Below are positions 52,293 to 61,657 of a stretch of 64,000 nt of DNA, in pieces. The stretch is from the NCBI GenBank assembly GCA_028684065.1, contig JAQUGO010000004.1, positions 124,001 through 188,000 of the forward strand, read 5' to 3'. The notes below the pieces were generated by a model, which saw nothing but the letters and a program-made list of their open reading frames with translations, did no database searches and had not been told where the DNA came from. The position numbers and the translations under genes were made by a program. The DNA comes from Sulfurospirillaceae bacterium. Its GTDB lineage: Bacteria > Campylobacterota > Campylobacteria > Campylobacterales > Sulfurospirillaceae. The number at the start of each line of letters is the position of its first letter. Position 1 is the first letter of the stretch.

Positions 52293-53444
52293 ATGAAGTT
52301 TTTTTATATGATAGTAATTTGTTTAGGTCTTAATGGAAGTTTTCTTGAAGCCAGCAGTGATAATGAGAATTTTGCACTTTATAAAGAGGTTGTCCAAAAA
52401 ATCAAAGAAGAAGCCATTAATACTATTGATGAAAAGAAGTTAATGGAAGGGTGCTTAGATGGCGCCATTAATGTGGTTGATAAAAGTGGAAATTATTATA
52501 ATGAGCAAGAGTTTGAACACCTTTTTTCAACGTCAACCTTAACAGCGCGTTCGGGAATGCATATTGTGCAGCACGATGGTCACATTGTGATTAAATCGGT
52601 ACTTTTGAATTCGCCCGCAGCCAAAGCAGGTCTTAAGAGCGGTGATGAAATCTTGAAAATCGGCGATATGAACAGTCGTCATATGGATAGAGAAGATGCT
52701 ATTATTGCGTTAAGAGGTTATCCAAATACAAAAATAAAACTTTCAATTTTAAAAGTAGGCACACAAAAACCTATTGACATTACATTAACACGAAAAATTA
52801 TTGATGAAAATAAAGTTTTATCAAAAGCTATCGATAATCATTTACTCTATATTAAAATTATAGCTTTTGAGGCGGAGACACTAAAAAATATTTTGACTGA
52901 TATTGAAGCATTATACGATGAACCAAAAGCAGGGATGATTCTTGATTTACGCGATAATTTAGGGGGAGTCCTTAGTAGTGGATTAGCACTAGCGTCCCTT
53001 TTCCTTCCAGATGAGAGTGTATTAATTAATGTCAAAAGCCGTAAAAAAGAGGATAAAAAGCAGTATAAAAATACTCCTTTAGATTTTGAGGGAAGTGATG
53101 TTGTCGGACAAATTAAAAAAATGCCATATCTCAAAAATATTCCTATTGTTGTTTTAGTTAATCAAGATTCGATGGGAAGTGCTGAGATTGTTGCAGCTGT
53201 ACTTCAAGAGTATAACCGAGCGACCATTGTAGGACAACCAACTGTTGGAAAGGACACTTTTGCGACTATTTTCTCACTTGGTAACCAGAAAATAGGAATG
53301 AAATTAGCAACGGCAAGGTGGACGACACCCAAAGGTAAAAGTATATGGCCTAGCGGGGTTATTCCCAATGTTGAAGTGGATGAAGAAACACAAGACGAAG
53401 ACCCCTCTTTACAAATGGCTTTAACGGTACTTACAAAACAATAA
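52293..53444 (+). CDS. C-terminal processing peptidase (S41, CtpA-like)
   Basis: 383-aa exported serine protease. A signal peptide (about 1-20) precedes a PDZ domain (about 90-170, with SPAAKAGLKSGDEILKI) and the tail-specific protease domain. The Ser/Lys dyad lies in NQDSMGSAEIV (Ser about 293) and QPTVGKDTF (Lys about 318). ATG 52293 with AGGAAAG upstream is used; the frame from TTG 52269 would place extra residues before the signal peptide. It processes periplasmic proteins, possibly cell-wall hydrolases. Shorter than the ~440-aa paralogue common in this group. Confidence 0.88.
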   Translation: MKFFYMIVICLGLNGSFLEASSDNENFALYKEVVQKIKEEAINTIDEKKLMEGCLDGAINVVDKSGNYYNEQEFEHLFSTSTLTARSGMHIVQHDGHIVIKSVLLNSPAAKAGLKSGDEILKIGDMNSRHMDREDAIIALRGYPNTKIKLSILKVGTQKPIDITLTRKIIDENKVLSKAIDNHLLYIKIIAFEAETLKNILTDIEALYDEPKAGMILDLRDNLGGVLSSGLALASLFLPDESVLINVKSRKKEDKKQYKNTPLDFEGSDVVGQIKKMPYLKNIPIVVLVNQDSMGSAEIVAAVLQEYNRATIVGQPTVGKDTFATIFSLGNQKIGMKLATARWTTPKGKSIWPSGVIPNVEVDEETQDEDPSLQMALTVLTKQ

Positions 53445-53455
53445 TAGAGGGTCTA

Positions 53456-54493
53456 TTAGGCAGTCACAAACATATAAAAAGGTTTTCTATCCAATGCCAT
53501 TTCTATCCAAATGCCATTAGCATGAGAGGCATTGTTCATAGCAACATTTAATGAAAGATATGTTTTAGGAAGTTCAAAAAGGACTTTGAGTTTTTTAGTG
53601 GAAAAAATAACTTTGACACCTCCTGTGATAATATTGCAAAATTCTCCTATACCGTCTAAGATAGCTTCATTATCGTTTTCTTCAACAGGCTCTCCAATCA
53701 TTGATTCGAGGGCGAGTAGTGCTAAAGGTTTCGGAAAAATAAGTAAGAAGTTACCAGCAATATCACCTTTAAATCGCATGGATGCAATAATAACATTTTC
53801 AGAAAGTGTTGTTAAAGGCTTGATTTCATGTTTAATTTTACAAGCTTCAAGCCCCGTTATAGTGACCAATGAATTGACTGCTGTGTCAATAAAGGCTGGA
53901 AGATTGATGATGAGCTCTTTTGAAAGTGCTAAGGTAGGCTTGATAAAGCTACTTTCTTTAAGATTGAGACAATTTTGCATAATTGTCATATGATAGGCAT
54001 GAGATGATGTTGCCTTTTGCTGAAAATCTTCTAGTGAATGTGCATAAATAACGTGATGACCATTGGTCGTTAAGATGGAAGAGATTTTTTGAGCGTTTTG
54101 TTCATCTTCGTCATATAACAATATACGCAACTCTTTTTGGATTGCTTTTGGGTTTAAAAGAAGGGTAGCAGTGGGAAGATCTTGGAATAATTTGATTTGA
54201 GTGTGTGCTGTAAATGCTTTAAGTATTTCAAAGTCTTTGTGTGAATAATCACCTAAAGCAATCGGGTAACCGAGGAAAATACTTGTTTGATCTAATTGTT
54301 TAATAAAATGCTCTATAAGAGGTGATTTTTGTATAAGGGTATTTTTTAAAGAGATAAAAATACCCTTGATAACACGCTCTTCATAGGTGCTTTTAAAACT
54401 TCGCAGGGTATTCACAAATAGTGTATAGTTCTTCTCGCTATTTGTTTCATTTATGTGACATATAATAATTTCATTTTGAATAGTATGGGTCAT
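53456..54493 (-). CDS. Pseudo-receiver/CheX-domain fusion protein
   Basis: 345-aa cytoplasmic protein with three parts. Residues about 1-110 have a STAS-like alternation. About 121-180 is receiver-like (LRILLYDEDEQNAQKISSIL) with the acidic triad D128/E129/D130, but the phosphorylation position reads IMQN (Q173). About 195-345 is a CheX/CheC-type domain with the phosphatase motif DGIGEFCN (E284, N287). CheX enzymes dephosphorylate CheY-P in chemotaxis, so this is probably a chemotaxis or related phosphosignal regulator. ATG 54493 is preferred to TTG 54511; no strong ribosome site. Convergent with the protease gene. Confidence 0.7.
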   Translation of the reverse strand: MTHTIQNEIIICHINETNSEKNYTLFVNTLRSFKSTYEERVIKGIFISLKNTLIQKSPLIEHFIKQLDQTSIFLGYPIALGDYSHKDFEILKAFTAHTQIKLFQDLPTATLLLNPKAIQKELRILLYDEDEQNAQKISSILTTNGHHVIYAHSLEDFQQKATSSHAYHMTIMQNCLNLKESSFIKPTLALSKELIINLPAFIDTAVNSLVTITGLEACKIKHEIKPLTTLSENVIIASMRFKGDIAGNFLLIFPKPLALLALESMIGEPVEENDNEAILDGIGEFCNIITGGVKVIFSTKKLKVLFELPKTYLSLNVAMNNASHANGIWIEMALDRKPFYMFVTA

Positions 54494-54612
54494 TGTCTGT
54501 TTACATCGCAATCATAAATATTACAAATAAGTATACGCTATTTATCTTTTAATTTTATTGAATTAATCTATGGATATAATATACATTCGTCATTATAAAG
54601 GTAACAATAACA

Positions 54613-55044
54613 ATGAAGTCATGGTATCACTTAGTTGATTTGTCCATTGGAAAATATGTTCAACAGGAAATTGAAAATGAGATACATAAAGATATTGAAG
54701 ATCTTATCTTTTTTTCAAGTTATACTATTAGCTTAGAGGTTTTTAAAGATGCAACTCTTAAGCTAAGAGAATTATTAAAAAAGGAAATTGACGAAATTGA
54801 TATTGCTGCACAGGAAGAAATTAAGGTGTTTTTACGCCATTATCATCTCGACCCAAGATTGACGCGAAAGAAGCAACGCTATATCGCACGAGAACTTATA
54901 AACGCTCATGTGAGAATTAATGAAGCGCTTATAAAGCATTATTATAACCTATATCATAAAGCCCACAGCTTTGATTATCTAGAAAGTAGAGCAGATGAGA
55001 TTTACCAGCTTTTAAAAGATGATGAGCCAATGGATGAAATGTAA
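54613..55044 (+). CDS. Hypothetical helical protein
   Basis: 143-aa soluble protein, predicted almost wholly alpha-helical and rich in Glu/Lys/Tyr, without membrane segment or known motif. AAAGG lies upstream of the ATG, and a TATAAT-like -10 occurs about 35 bp before it. It lies between the CheX-like gene (divergent) and pyk. Function unknown. Confidence 0.7.
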   Translation: MKSWYHLVDLSIGKYVQQEIENEIHKDIEDLIFFSSYTISLEVFKDATLKLRELLKKEIDEIDIAAQEEIKVFLRHYHLDPRLTRKKQRYIARELINAHVRINEALIKHYYNLYHKAHSFDYLESRADEIYQLLKDDEPMDEM

Positions 55045-55138
55045 ACAGAGTTATATCATTTATACACGGTGCCTTATGATATAATTTTGTAATCGCAAAA
55101 GAGTATACTCACATAGAAATAAACGAAGGAAATAAACG

Positions 55139-56584
55139 ATGGATAAAAAAACAAAAATATTAGCAACAGTAGGTCCTGCAAGTGATAGTGTAGAGATTTT
55201 AGAAGGGTTAATTCATGCTGGTGTGAATGTATTTCGACTTAATTTTAGTCATGGCACACACGAATATCATGCTAGTACATTGGCAAAAATTAGAGAAGCA
55301 GAAAGTAATTTACAGCAAAAAGTGGGTGTATTGCAAGATATCTGTGGTCCAAAAATCAGAGTAGGTAAATTAAAAGAAGATTTTTACTTAACAACGGGTG
55401 ATACCGTACAGTTTGTCAAAGAAGAGATTGTTGGCTCTAAAATCAAAGAAGGCGAATATAAACTTTGTATCAATCAGCCTCAAATTTTAGATATGCTCAA
55501 AGTGGGTGAATATATCTATTTATACGATGGCAATATTAGAGCAAAAGTTATAGAAATTGGTGAAAATATTATTACAAAAATCGAGAATAAAGGTAAACTC
55601 TCTTCGAATAAAGGAGTGAATTTTCCTAATACGGTTATTAATATTGAGGTTATTACTCCGAAAGATGAAGCAGATCTTTTATGGGGTGCCAAAAATGGGG
55701 TTGACTTTGTTGCTGTCTCTTTTGTACAAAGTGCAAAAGATATTTTACATGTAAGAAGTATTTTAAAATCACATAAATCACGTGCACATATTTTTGCAAA
55801 AATTGAAAAATTTGATGCGGTTGAAAAAATTGATGAAATTCTAGAAGTAAGCGATGGTATCATGGTCGCGCGTGGGGATTTAGGTATTGAAGTACCTTAT
55901 TATAAAGTTCCAAGCATTCAAAAAAGAATTATTGCTAAAGCCAATGCTGCTTCAAAACCCGTTATTACGGCAACACAAATGCTTCTTTCTATGGCTGAAA
56001 ATGAAATGGCAACACGCGCAGAAATTAGTGATGTTGCTAATGCTGTTTTGGATGGAACTGATGCAGTGATGCTTTCTGAAGAGAGCGCTATTGGTAAGAA
56101 TCCTGTCCACGTAGTGGAAGTTATGGCCGCTACCATCAAAGAAACAGAAGCTATTTATCCATACAGTAAATTTGATATTTTTCCATTTTTAGATGAGACC
56201 GATATTATCTCTTCTTCAACTGCACGCTTAGCAGAGCGCTTAGATGTTGAGGCAATGATTTCCTTAACAAGTTCAGGAAAATCAGCCAAAAAATTGGCAC
56301 GTTATCGTATCAAACAAGATATTTATGCTGTCACCCATGATGAGCGAACAGCACGTTCTTTAACGATTGCTTGGGGTATCCAGCCGATTATGAACATTGA
56401 TGCAAGTAATCTTAATATGATGTTAGGAAAAACGCTTCAAAAAGGGATTGAAAAAGGGCTTATTGCTAAAGATAAAACCTATATTGTCACAGCAGGGTAT
56501 CCAGCCGGAGTTGAAGGCAGTACCAACTTTATCCGTATTCTGAAAAAAGAGCAAATAGAGTACTATACAGATATGGTTTTATAA
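55139..56584 (+). CDS. pyk: Pyruvate kinase
   Basis: 481-aa glycolytic enzyme converting PEP and ADP to pyruvate and ATP. Signatures: KILATVGPASDS, FRLNFSHGTHEYH, DICGPKIRVG, the active-site helix IFAKIEKFDAVEKIDEIL with catalytic Lys, and MVARGDLGIEVP. The C-terminal allosteric domain is complete. AAGGAAAT ribosome site. A TTTTACATGTAAGA palindrome lies in the gene at 55743-55756. Own promoter (TATAATTTTG upstream). Confidence 0.96.
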   Translation: MDKKTKILATVGPASDSVEILEGLIHAGVNVFRLNFSHGTHEYHASTLAKIREAESNLQQKVGVLQDICGPKIRVGKLKEDFYLTTGDTVQFVKEEIVGSKIKEGEYKLCINQPQILDMLKVGEYIYLYDGNIRAKVIEIGENIITKIENKGKLSSNKGVNFPNTVINIEVITPKDEADLLWGAKNGVDFVAVSFVQSAKDILHVRSILKSHKSRAHIFAKIEKFDAVEKIDEILEVSDGIMVARGDLGIEVPYYKVPSIQKRIIAKANAASKPVITATQMLLSMAENEMATRAEISDVANAVLDGTDAVMLSEESAIGKNPVHVVEVMAATIKETEAIYPYSKFDIFPFLDETDIISSSTARLAERLDVEAMISLTSSGKSAKKLARYRIKQDIYAVTHDERTARSLTIAWGIQPIMNIDASNLNMMLGKTLQKGIEKGLIAKDKTYIVTAGYPAGVEGSTNFIRILKKEQIEYYTDMVL

Positions 56585-56682
56585 GCATTTGGACAAGAGG
56601 TTTGTTTTTTTAATCTTAGCTTAAAGAAGTTTGAGGTAAAATCCATACCTCAAATAAAATCTCTCCCAAGAAGGACATACGC

Positions 56683-56991
56683 ATGTATGCAATTATAAAA
56701 AATGGCGGGAAGCAATATAAAGTTCAAGAAGGCGACTATTTAAATGTCGACAGACTTGACGCTCAGCCAAAAGAGAAAATAGAAGTGACGGAAGTTTTAG
56801 CGATCAATGATGGCGAACTTAAAGTGGGAACACCTTTCGTCAATGGTGCTGTAGTAGAACTAGAAGTTGTTACTGAAGGCAAAGACAAAAAAGTTATTAG
56901 CTTTAAAAAACGTAGACGTAAAGACTCTAAAGTTAAACGTGGTTTTAGAAGACAGTATACTAGAGTAAAAGTTATAAGCATTAAAGCTTAA
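56683..56991 (+). CDS. rplU: 50S ribosomal protein L21
   Basis: 102-aa ribosomal protein: [19 protein letters not shown] start, [20 protein letters not shown] basic rRNA-binding end. AGGAC upstream. First gene of rplU-rpmA, 34 bp before rpmA. Confidence 0.98.
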   Translation: MYAIIKNGGKQYKVQEGDYLNVDRLDAQPKEKIEVTEVLAINDGELKVGTPFVNGAVVELEVVTEGKDKKVISFKKRRRKDSKVKRGFRRQYTRVKVISIKA

Positions 56992-57025
56992 CCCATAAAC
57001 GACACAAGAAAAATAGGAGTAACTA

Positions 57026-57286
57026 ATGGCTCATAAGAAAGGTCAAGGAAGTACCCAGAATAATAGAGACTCAGCTGGACGTAGACTGGGTGTTAAAAAA
57101 TTTGGTGGTGAATTTGTACGTGCTGGCAATATTATTATCCGTCAACGCGGAACAAAAGTACACGGTGGTAGCAATGTAGGTATGGGCAATGACCATACAT
57201 TATATGCACTTATTGATGGATATGTTCAATTTCAACGAAAAGACAAAACACGAAACAAAGTTTCTGTAATCCCCGCAAGTTTGTAA
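57026..57286 (+). CDS. rpmA: 50S ribosomal protein L27
   Basis: 86-aa ribosomal protein with the N-terminus [16 protein letters not shown] that reaches the peptidyl-transferase centre, and [14 protein letters not shown]. No N-terminal prepeptide as found in Firmicutes. Followed by a terminator at 57292-57309. Confidence 0.98.
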   Translation: MAHKKGQGSTQNNRDSAGRRLGVKKFGGEFVRAGNIIIRQRGTKVHGGSNVGMGNDHTLYALIDGYVQFQRKDKTRNKVSVIPASL

Positions 57287-57291
57287 TCTAG

Positions 57292-57309
57292 GGTGGAGTT
57301 TTCTCCACC
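57292..57309 (+). terminator. Terminator after rplU-rpmA
   Basis: 7-bp stem GGTGGAG/CTCCACC, loop TTTT, followed by TTCTTTTTTCTT. Confidence 0.85.
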
Positions 57310-57405
57310 TTCTTTTTTCTTCTCACTTTAAATTACCTCTAATGATTATTTTTCACACTGTAGTTATTATAGGTATTTCATACTTAAAATATAAAAGGCT
57401 TTACC

Positions 57406-58512
57406 ATGTTTATAGATAATGTAGAATTGACACTAAGTTCAGGCAAAGGTGGCGCTGGAAGTGTCTCTTTTCGAAGAGAAAAACACGTTATTCAGGGTGG
57501 CCCCGATGGAGGGGATGGTGGACGTGGTGGTAATGTTTATTTTAAAGTGGATAAAAACACTCATACCTTATCTCATTTTAGAGGATTTCAACATCTTAAA
57601 GCAAAAAATGGTGATCAGGGTATGGGGCGAAAAATGTATGGAAAATCAGGAGAACATTTAGTGATTATCGTTCCCCCTGGAACGCAAGTTATTGATAAAG
57701 AGACGGGGAGAGTTGTCATGGATCTTGTTGAAGATGGCGATAAGCAACTGTTGCTTGAAGGTGGACTAGGCGGACTTGGCAATACCCATTTTAAAAGTTC
57801 AACCAATCAACGCCCCGAATTTGCACAACCTGGTCGCCCGGGAATGACAAAAGAAGTGAGATTAGAGCTTAAATTGATAGCCGATGTTGGTTTAGTTGGT
57901 TTCCCTAATGTTGGTAAATCAACGCTTATTTCAGTTGTTTCCAACGCAGAACCTGAGATTGCTAATTATGAATTTACGACGTTAACGCCAAAATTAGGCG
58001 TTGTTGTCACTGAAGATTACCGTTCCTATGTAATGGCAGACATTCCTGGGATAATCGAAGGGGCAAGTGAAGGAAGAGGGCTTGGTATTGAATTTTTAAA
58101 GCATATTGAACGCACAAAATTTTTATTATTTATGGTGGATTTGGCTAATTATCGTGATCTTAAAGAGCAGTATTTTACGTTAAAAGAAGAGTTGAAAAAG
58201 TTTTCAGAAGCTCTTTCAACGCGTGATTATGCCATTGCTTTAACACGGTGTGATACGCTAAGTCCAGAAGAGATGAATGAAAAAACAGATGCTTTTTTAG
58301 AGCTTTTAAATCTATCAAAAAATGAGTTGACAGGTAAATATAAATCACGAGAAGATTTACATTCTTTCGGGCAAGATGTGCATGAGCGAGATAGGTCATT
58401 GCCATTTTTTGTTTTACCTATTTCTTCCGTTTCAAAGATTAATATAGATGCCATTAAATACGCTTTATCAGATGTTGTTACAAAGGTAAGAGATGAAGAG
58501 AGTCGTTGTTAA
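57406..58512 (+). CDS. obgE: Obg family GTPase
   Basis: 368-aa ribosome-assembly GTPase. The N-terminal glycine-rich OBG fold (about 1-157, [18 protein letters not shown]) is followed by the G domain with P-loop [26 protein letters not shown] (G3) and TRCD (G4). It overlaps proB by 20 nt. The rplU-rpmA-obgE order is widely conserved. Confidence 0.96.
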   Translation: MFIDNVELTLSSGKGGAGSVSFRREKHVIQGGPDGGDGGRGGNVYFKVDKNTHTLSHFRGFQHLKAKNGDQGMGRKMYGKSGEHLVIIVPPGTQVIDKETGRVVMDLVEDGDKQLLLEGGLGGLGNTHFKSSTNQRPEFAQPGRPGMTKEVRLELKLIADVGLVGFPNVGKSTLISVVSNAEPEIANYEFTTLTPKLGVVVTEDYRSYVMADIPGIIEGASEGRGLGIEFLKHIERTKFLLFMVDLANYRDLKEQYFTLKEELKKFSEALSTRDYAIALTRCDTLSPEEMNEKTDAFLELLNLSKNELTGKYKSREDLHSFGQDVHERDRSLPFFVLPISSVSKINIDAIKYALSDVVTKVRDEESRC

Positions 58513-59257
58513 AGTTGGAACTCACGTTTTAAGTGAGCAGAACCGCTTATGTAAAGAGAGGATTTTAAATTTAGTAGAATTTTTAGTAGCTTTGATGCAA
58601 AATCACGAGGTTATTTTAGTCTCATCTGGAGCTGTGGCTGCTGGATACATGACACTAAAATTGGACAAAGTTTTGTTGCATAATCGTCAAGCCATTGCTG
58701 CTGTTGGTCAGCCACAATTAATGGCAATGTACAATAAAAAACTAGAAAAATTTGGGAAAAATGCTGCTCAACTTTTGTTAACAGCGGATGATTTAGATTC
58801 ACGAAAGCGTTCTTTTCATGCGAAATGTACGATTGATACACTTATTAATAATGGTGTCTTGCCAATTATTAATGAAAATGATGCTACCGCCATTGAAGAG
58901 CTTGTCTTTGGCGATAATGATCAACTCTCCGCTAGAGTAGCTTATTATTTTGGTGCAGATTTGTTAATTCTTTTATCGGATATTGACGGCTATTACGATA
59001 AAGATCCAAATAAACACTCCAATGCAGTGATGAAAAAAGTGGTTTATAAAATTGAAAAAAGCGAGCTTGAAATTGAAAAATCTCCAAATTTTGCATTTGC
59101 AACTGGAGGTATTGTGACTAAACTTAAAGCAGCAGATTTTTTAATGCAACATGGAAAATCAATGTTTATTGCCAGTGGTTTTGATTTGTCTGATGTGAAA
59201 AGTTATATATTGGATGGCATTCACAAAGGTGGCACACTCTTTACATGTGAAAGTTAA
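58493..59257 (+). CDS. proB: Glutamate 5-kinase
   Basis: 254-aa amino-acid kinase, first step of proline synthesis. [47 protein letters not shown] starts the substrate region (core GDNDQLSA), and [12 protein letters not shown]. It lacks the C-terminal PUA domain of the E. coli enzyme, as usual in Campylobacterota. Start overlaps obgE by 20 nt. Confidence 0.93.
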   Translation: MKRVVVKVGTHVLSEQNRLCKERILNLVEFLVALMQNHEVILVSSGAVAAGYMTLKLDKVLLHNRQAIAAVGQPQLMAMYNKKLEKFGKNAAQLLLTADDLDSRKRSFHAKCTIDTLINNGVLPIINENDATAIEELVFGDNDQLSARVAYYFGADLLILLSDIDGYYDKDPNKHSNAVMKKVVYKIEKSELEIEKSPNFAFATGGIVTKLKAADFLMQHGKSMFIASGFDLSDVKSYILDGIHKGGTLFTCES

Positions 59258-59337
59258 TCAGTAAAAGAGAATCTTCACTTTTATAGAGTTTAAACTGAAG
59301 TATCTTTGTAAAGAATGAGCATATACGAAGGATTAAA

Positions 59338-60255
59338 ATGGATATTGTTTTTATGGGAACACCTGCTTATGCAACTACTATCTTAAAAGCTCTTCTTGAA
59401 GATCAACAAATAAATGTCACATTATTAGTAACACAAGCAGATAAACCTATCGGACGAAAACAGATTATGACGCCTCCTGATACTAAATCATTTATTGTGA
59501 AAAATAACAATAATATTGAGATATTTCAACCGAAAACCTTGCGTACTAGTGATGCATATAACCGTATTGCAGCGCATAAACCCGATTTTATTGTTGTAGC
59601 AGCTTATGGACAAATTTTACCAAAAGAAATTTTATCAATTGCCCCTTGTATTAATTTGCATGCCTCTTTACTCCCAAGATACAGAGGAGCTAGCCCTATT
59701 CAGTCAACGATTTTAGAAGATGACAGTTATGCTGGTGTAACGTCTATGCTTATGGAGGAAGGATTGGATACGGGTGCAATATTAGGATTGAGTTATGTTG
59801 ATTCAAGTAAATATAATGCCCAAGAACTTTTTGATATACTCTCTCATATTGCAGCAACATTGACACTTAAAACACTCAAATATTTTAACTCTATTCTTCC
59901 TTTAAAACAAGTGAGTGCTGATGCTAGTCATTGTAAAAAGATTCAAAAAAAAGATGGTGAAATAAATTTTTATGAGTACAGTGCGAAAGAAATTTTAATA
60001 AAATCTAGAGCATATATCCCATGGCCAGGTCTTTATTTACCAACAGGAATGAAATTACATGCACTCAAGCAGAGTCACTATCTTAGTGACGCCGAACCTG
60101 GGACAATCGTTGCCATCAACAAAATGAGTATTACCATTGCATGCAAGGAAGGCTGTATTGACATAGAAATGTTACAACCAGCATCTAAAAATACCATGAT
60201 GGCTCGAGAATATATTTTAGGAAAAAGGCTTTCCCTTGGTGATACACTGGCTTGA
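59338..60255 (+). CDS. fmt: Methionyl-tRNA formyltransferase
   Basis: 305-aa enzyme that formylates initiator Met-tRNA. DIVFMGTPAYATTIL at the N-terminus, the active-site block NLHASLLPRYRGASPIQ (Asn/His), and a C-terminal beta-barrel tRNA-binding domain. It overlaps birA by 20 nt. Confidence 0.95.
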   Translation: MDIVFMGTPAYATTILKALLEDQQINVTLLVTQADKPIGRKQIMTPPDTKSFIVKNNNNIEIFQPKTLRTSDAYNRIAAHKPDFIVVAAYGQILPKEILSIAPCINLHASLLPRYRGASPIQSTILEDDSYAGVTSMLMEEGLDTGAILGLSYVDSSKYNAQELFDILSHIAATLTLKTLKYFNSILPLKQVSADASHCKKIQKKDGEINFYEYSAKEILIKSRAYIPWPGLYLPTGMKLHALKQSHYLSDAEPGTIVAINKMSITIACKEGCIDIEMLQPASKNTMMAREYILGKRLSLGDTLA

Positions 60256-60871
60256 TGAAGTAGATTCCACACATCGATATTTAATAGAAGGTCTCAAAAA
60301 CGGTACACTTTATGCACCTATGGGGCTGGGAGCAGATATCCAAAGTCATGGTGTTGGTAGTCGTGGAAATCCTTGGAGTGGCGGAAAGGGAAACCTCTTT
60401 TTTTCCTTTTGTGTAGAAGAGAAACACCTGCCTTCTGATTTACCTTTGGCTTCTATTTCTATTTATTTTTCTGCATTAGTCAAAGAAGTTTTAGAAGAAA
60501 GAGGCTCGAAAACATGGTTAAAATGGCCTAATGATTTTTATATTAATGAATTAAAAATAGGGGGGATGATTAGTACTAAAATAGCCACTATTATTGTGTG
60601 CTCTTTTGGCCTAAATATTCATATGAAACCCGAAAACTTCGGTATTTTAGATATATCTATTGAACCTTATGATATCGCAAGAGCTTTTTTAAATCGTGTC
60701 GAAGAAAAAAAGTCGTGGAAGAATGTTTTTAGTAAATATAAGATAGAATTTGCCCACAACAAAAAGTTTTCTTTCCATTTAGAGGGTAAGTTGGTTTCTA
60801 TGGCGGATGCGGTATTGTGTGATGATGGCTCTTTGGAGCTAGAAAATAAAAAGGTGTACAGTTTACGATGA
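60236..60871 (+). CDS. birA: Biotin--protein ligase
   Basis: 211-aa biotin-[acetyl-CoA-carboxylase] ligase without the N-terminal DNA-binding domain, so no repressor role. WLDEVDSTHRYL, the biotin/AMP loop HGVGSRGNPWSGGKGNLFFS and WLKWPNDFYIN-KIGGM pattern. Start at TTG 60236 or GTG 60239 (both in frame), coupled to fmt. It overlaps parA by 4 nt. Confidence 0.9.
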   Translation: MVIHWLDEVDSTHRYLIEGLKNGTLYAPMGLGADIQSHGVGSRGNPWSGGKGNLFFSFCVEEKHLPSDLPLASISIYFSALVKEVLEERGSKTWLKWPNDFYINELKIGGMISTKIATIIVCSFGLNIHMKPENFGILDISIEPYDIARAFLNRVEEKKSWKNVFSKYKIEFAHNKKFSFHLEGKLVSMADAVLCDDGSLELENKKVYSLR

Positions 60872-61653
60872 GCGAGATTATAGCAATTGCAAATCAAAAA
60901 GGCGGTGTTGGTAAAACAACAACGGCTATTAATTTGGCTGCCTCACTGGCAGTGGCGGAGAAAAGAGTCTTATTGATTGATATTGATCCCCAAGCAAATG
61001 CAACCACTGGGCTTGGCTTTCATAGAAGTGATTATGAGTACAATATTTATCATGTCTTGATTGGCCGAAAGCGCCTCTCTCAGGTTATTTTAGAGACATC
61101 CCTTTCAACGTTACATGTAGCTCCTTCTAATATCGGCCTCGTAGGTGTAGAAAAAGAGTTTTATGATAATAATACTAAGGGGCGAGAGCTCATCTTGAAA
61201 ACAAAAATTGAAGAGATTAAAGACCAGTATGATTATATAATTATTGATTCACCTCCTGCCCTTGGAAGTATCACTATTAACGCATTAAGTGCGGCTAACT
61301 CTGTTATCATTCCTATTCAGTGCGAATTTTTTGCGCTTGAAGGTTTGGCACAACTCTTAAATACAGTTAAACTTATCAAGAAAACAATCAATCCAACGCT
61401 TGAAATTAAAGGTTTTTTACCCACAATGTACAGTACGCAAAATAATCTTTCAAAACAAGTTTTTGCTGATTTGAAAGAACATTTTAAAAATAAATTATTT
61501 GTGGACAAAGAAAATGCCTCGTATGTGGTTATCCCTCGTAATATTAAACTTGCAGAGTCTCCAAGTTTTGGGAAACCTATCATTTTATATGATGTCGAAT
61601 CTCCTGGATCTAAAGCGTATCAGAATCTTGCAAATTCGATTTTGGTGAGCTGA
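60868..61653 (+). CDS. parA: Chromosome partitioning ATPase ParA/Soj
   Basis: 261-aa deviant Walker ATPase. NQKGGVGKTTTAINLA (signature Lys), DIDPQANATTGLG, DYIIIDSPPALGSIT. It acts with ParB to segregate the chromosome origin. It sits next to parB as usual. No TGTTTCACGTGAAACA-type parS was found in this window. Confidence 0.95.
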   Translation: MSEIIAIANQKGGVGKTTTAINLAASLAVAEKRVLLIDIDPQANATTGLGFHRSDYEYNIYHVLIGRKRLSQVILETSLSTLHVAPSNIGLVGVEKEFYDNNTKGRELILKTKIEEIKDQYDYIIIDSPPALGSITINALSAANSVIIPIQCEFFALEGLAQLLNTVKLIKKTINPTLEIKGFLPTMYSTQNNLSKQVFADLKEHFKNKLFVDKENASYVVIPRNIKLAESPSFGKPIILYDVESPGSKAYQNLANSILVS

Positions 61654-61657
61654 GTTG

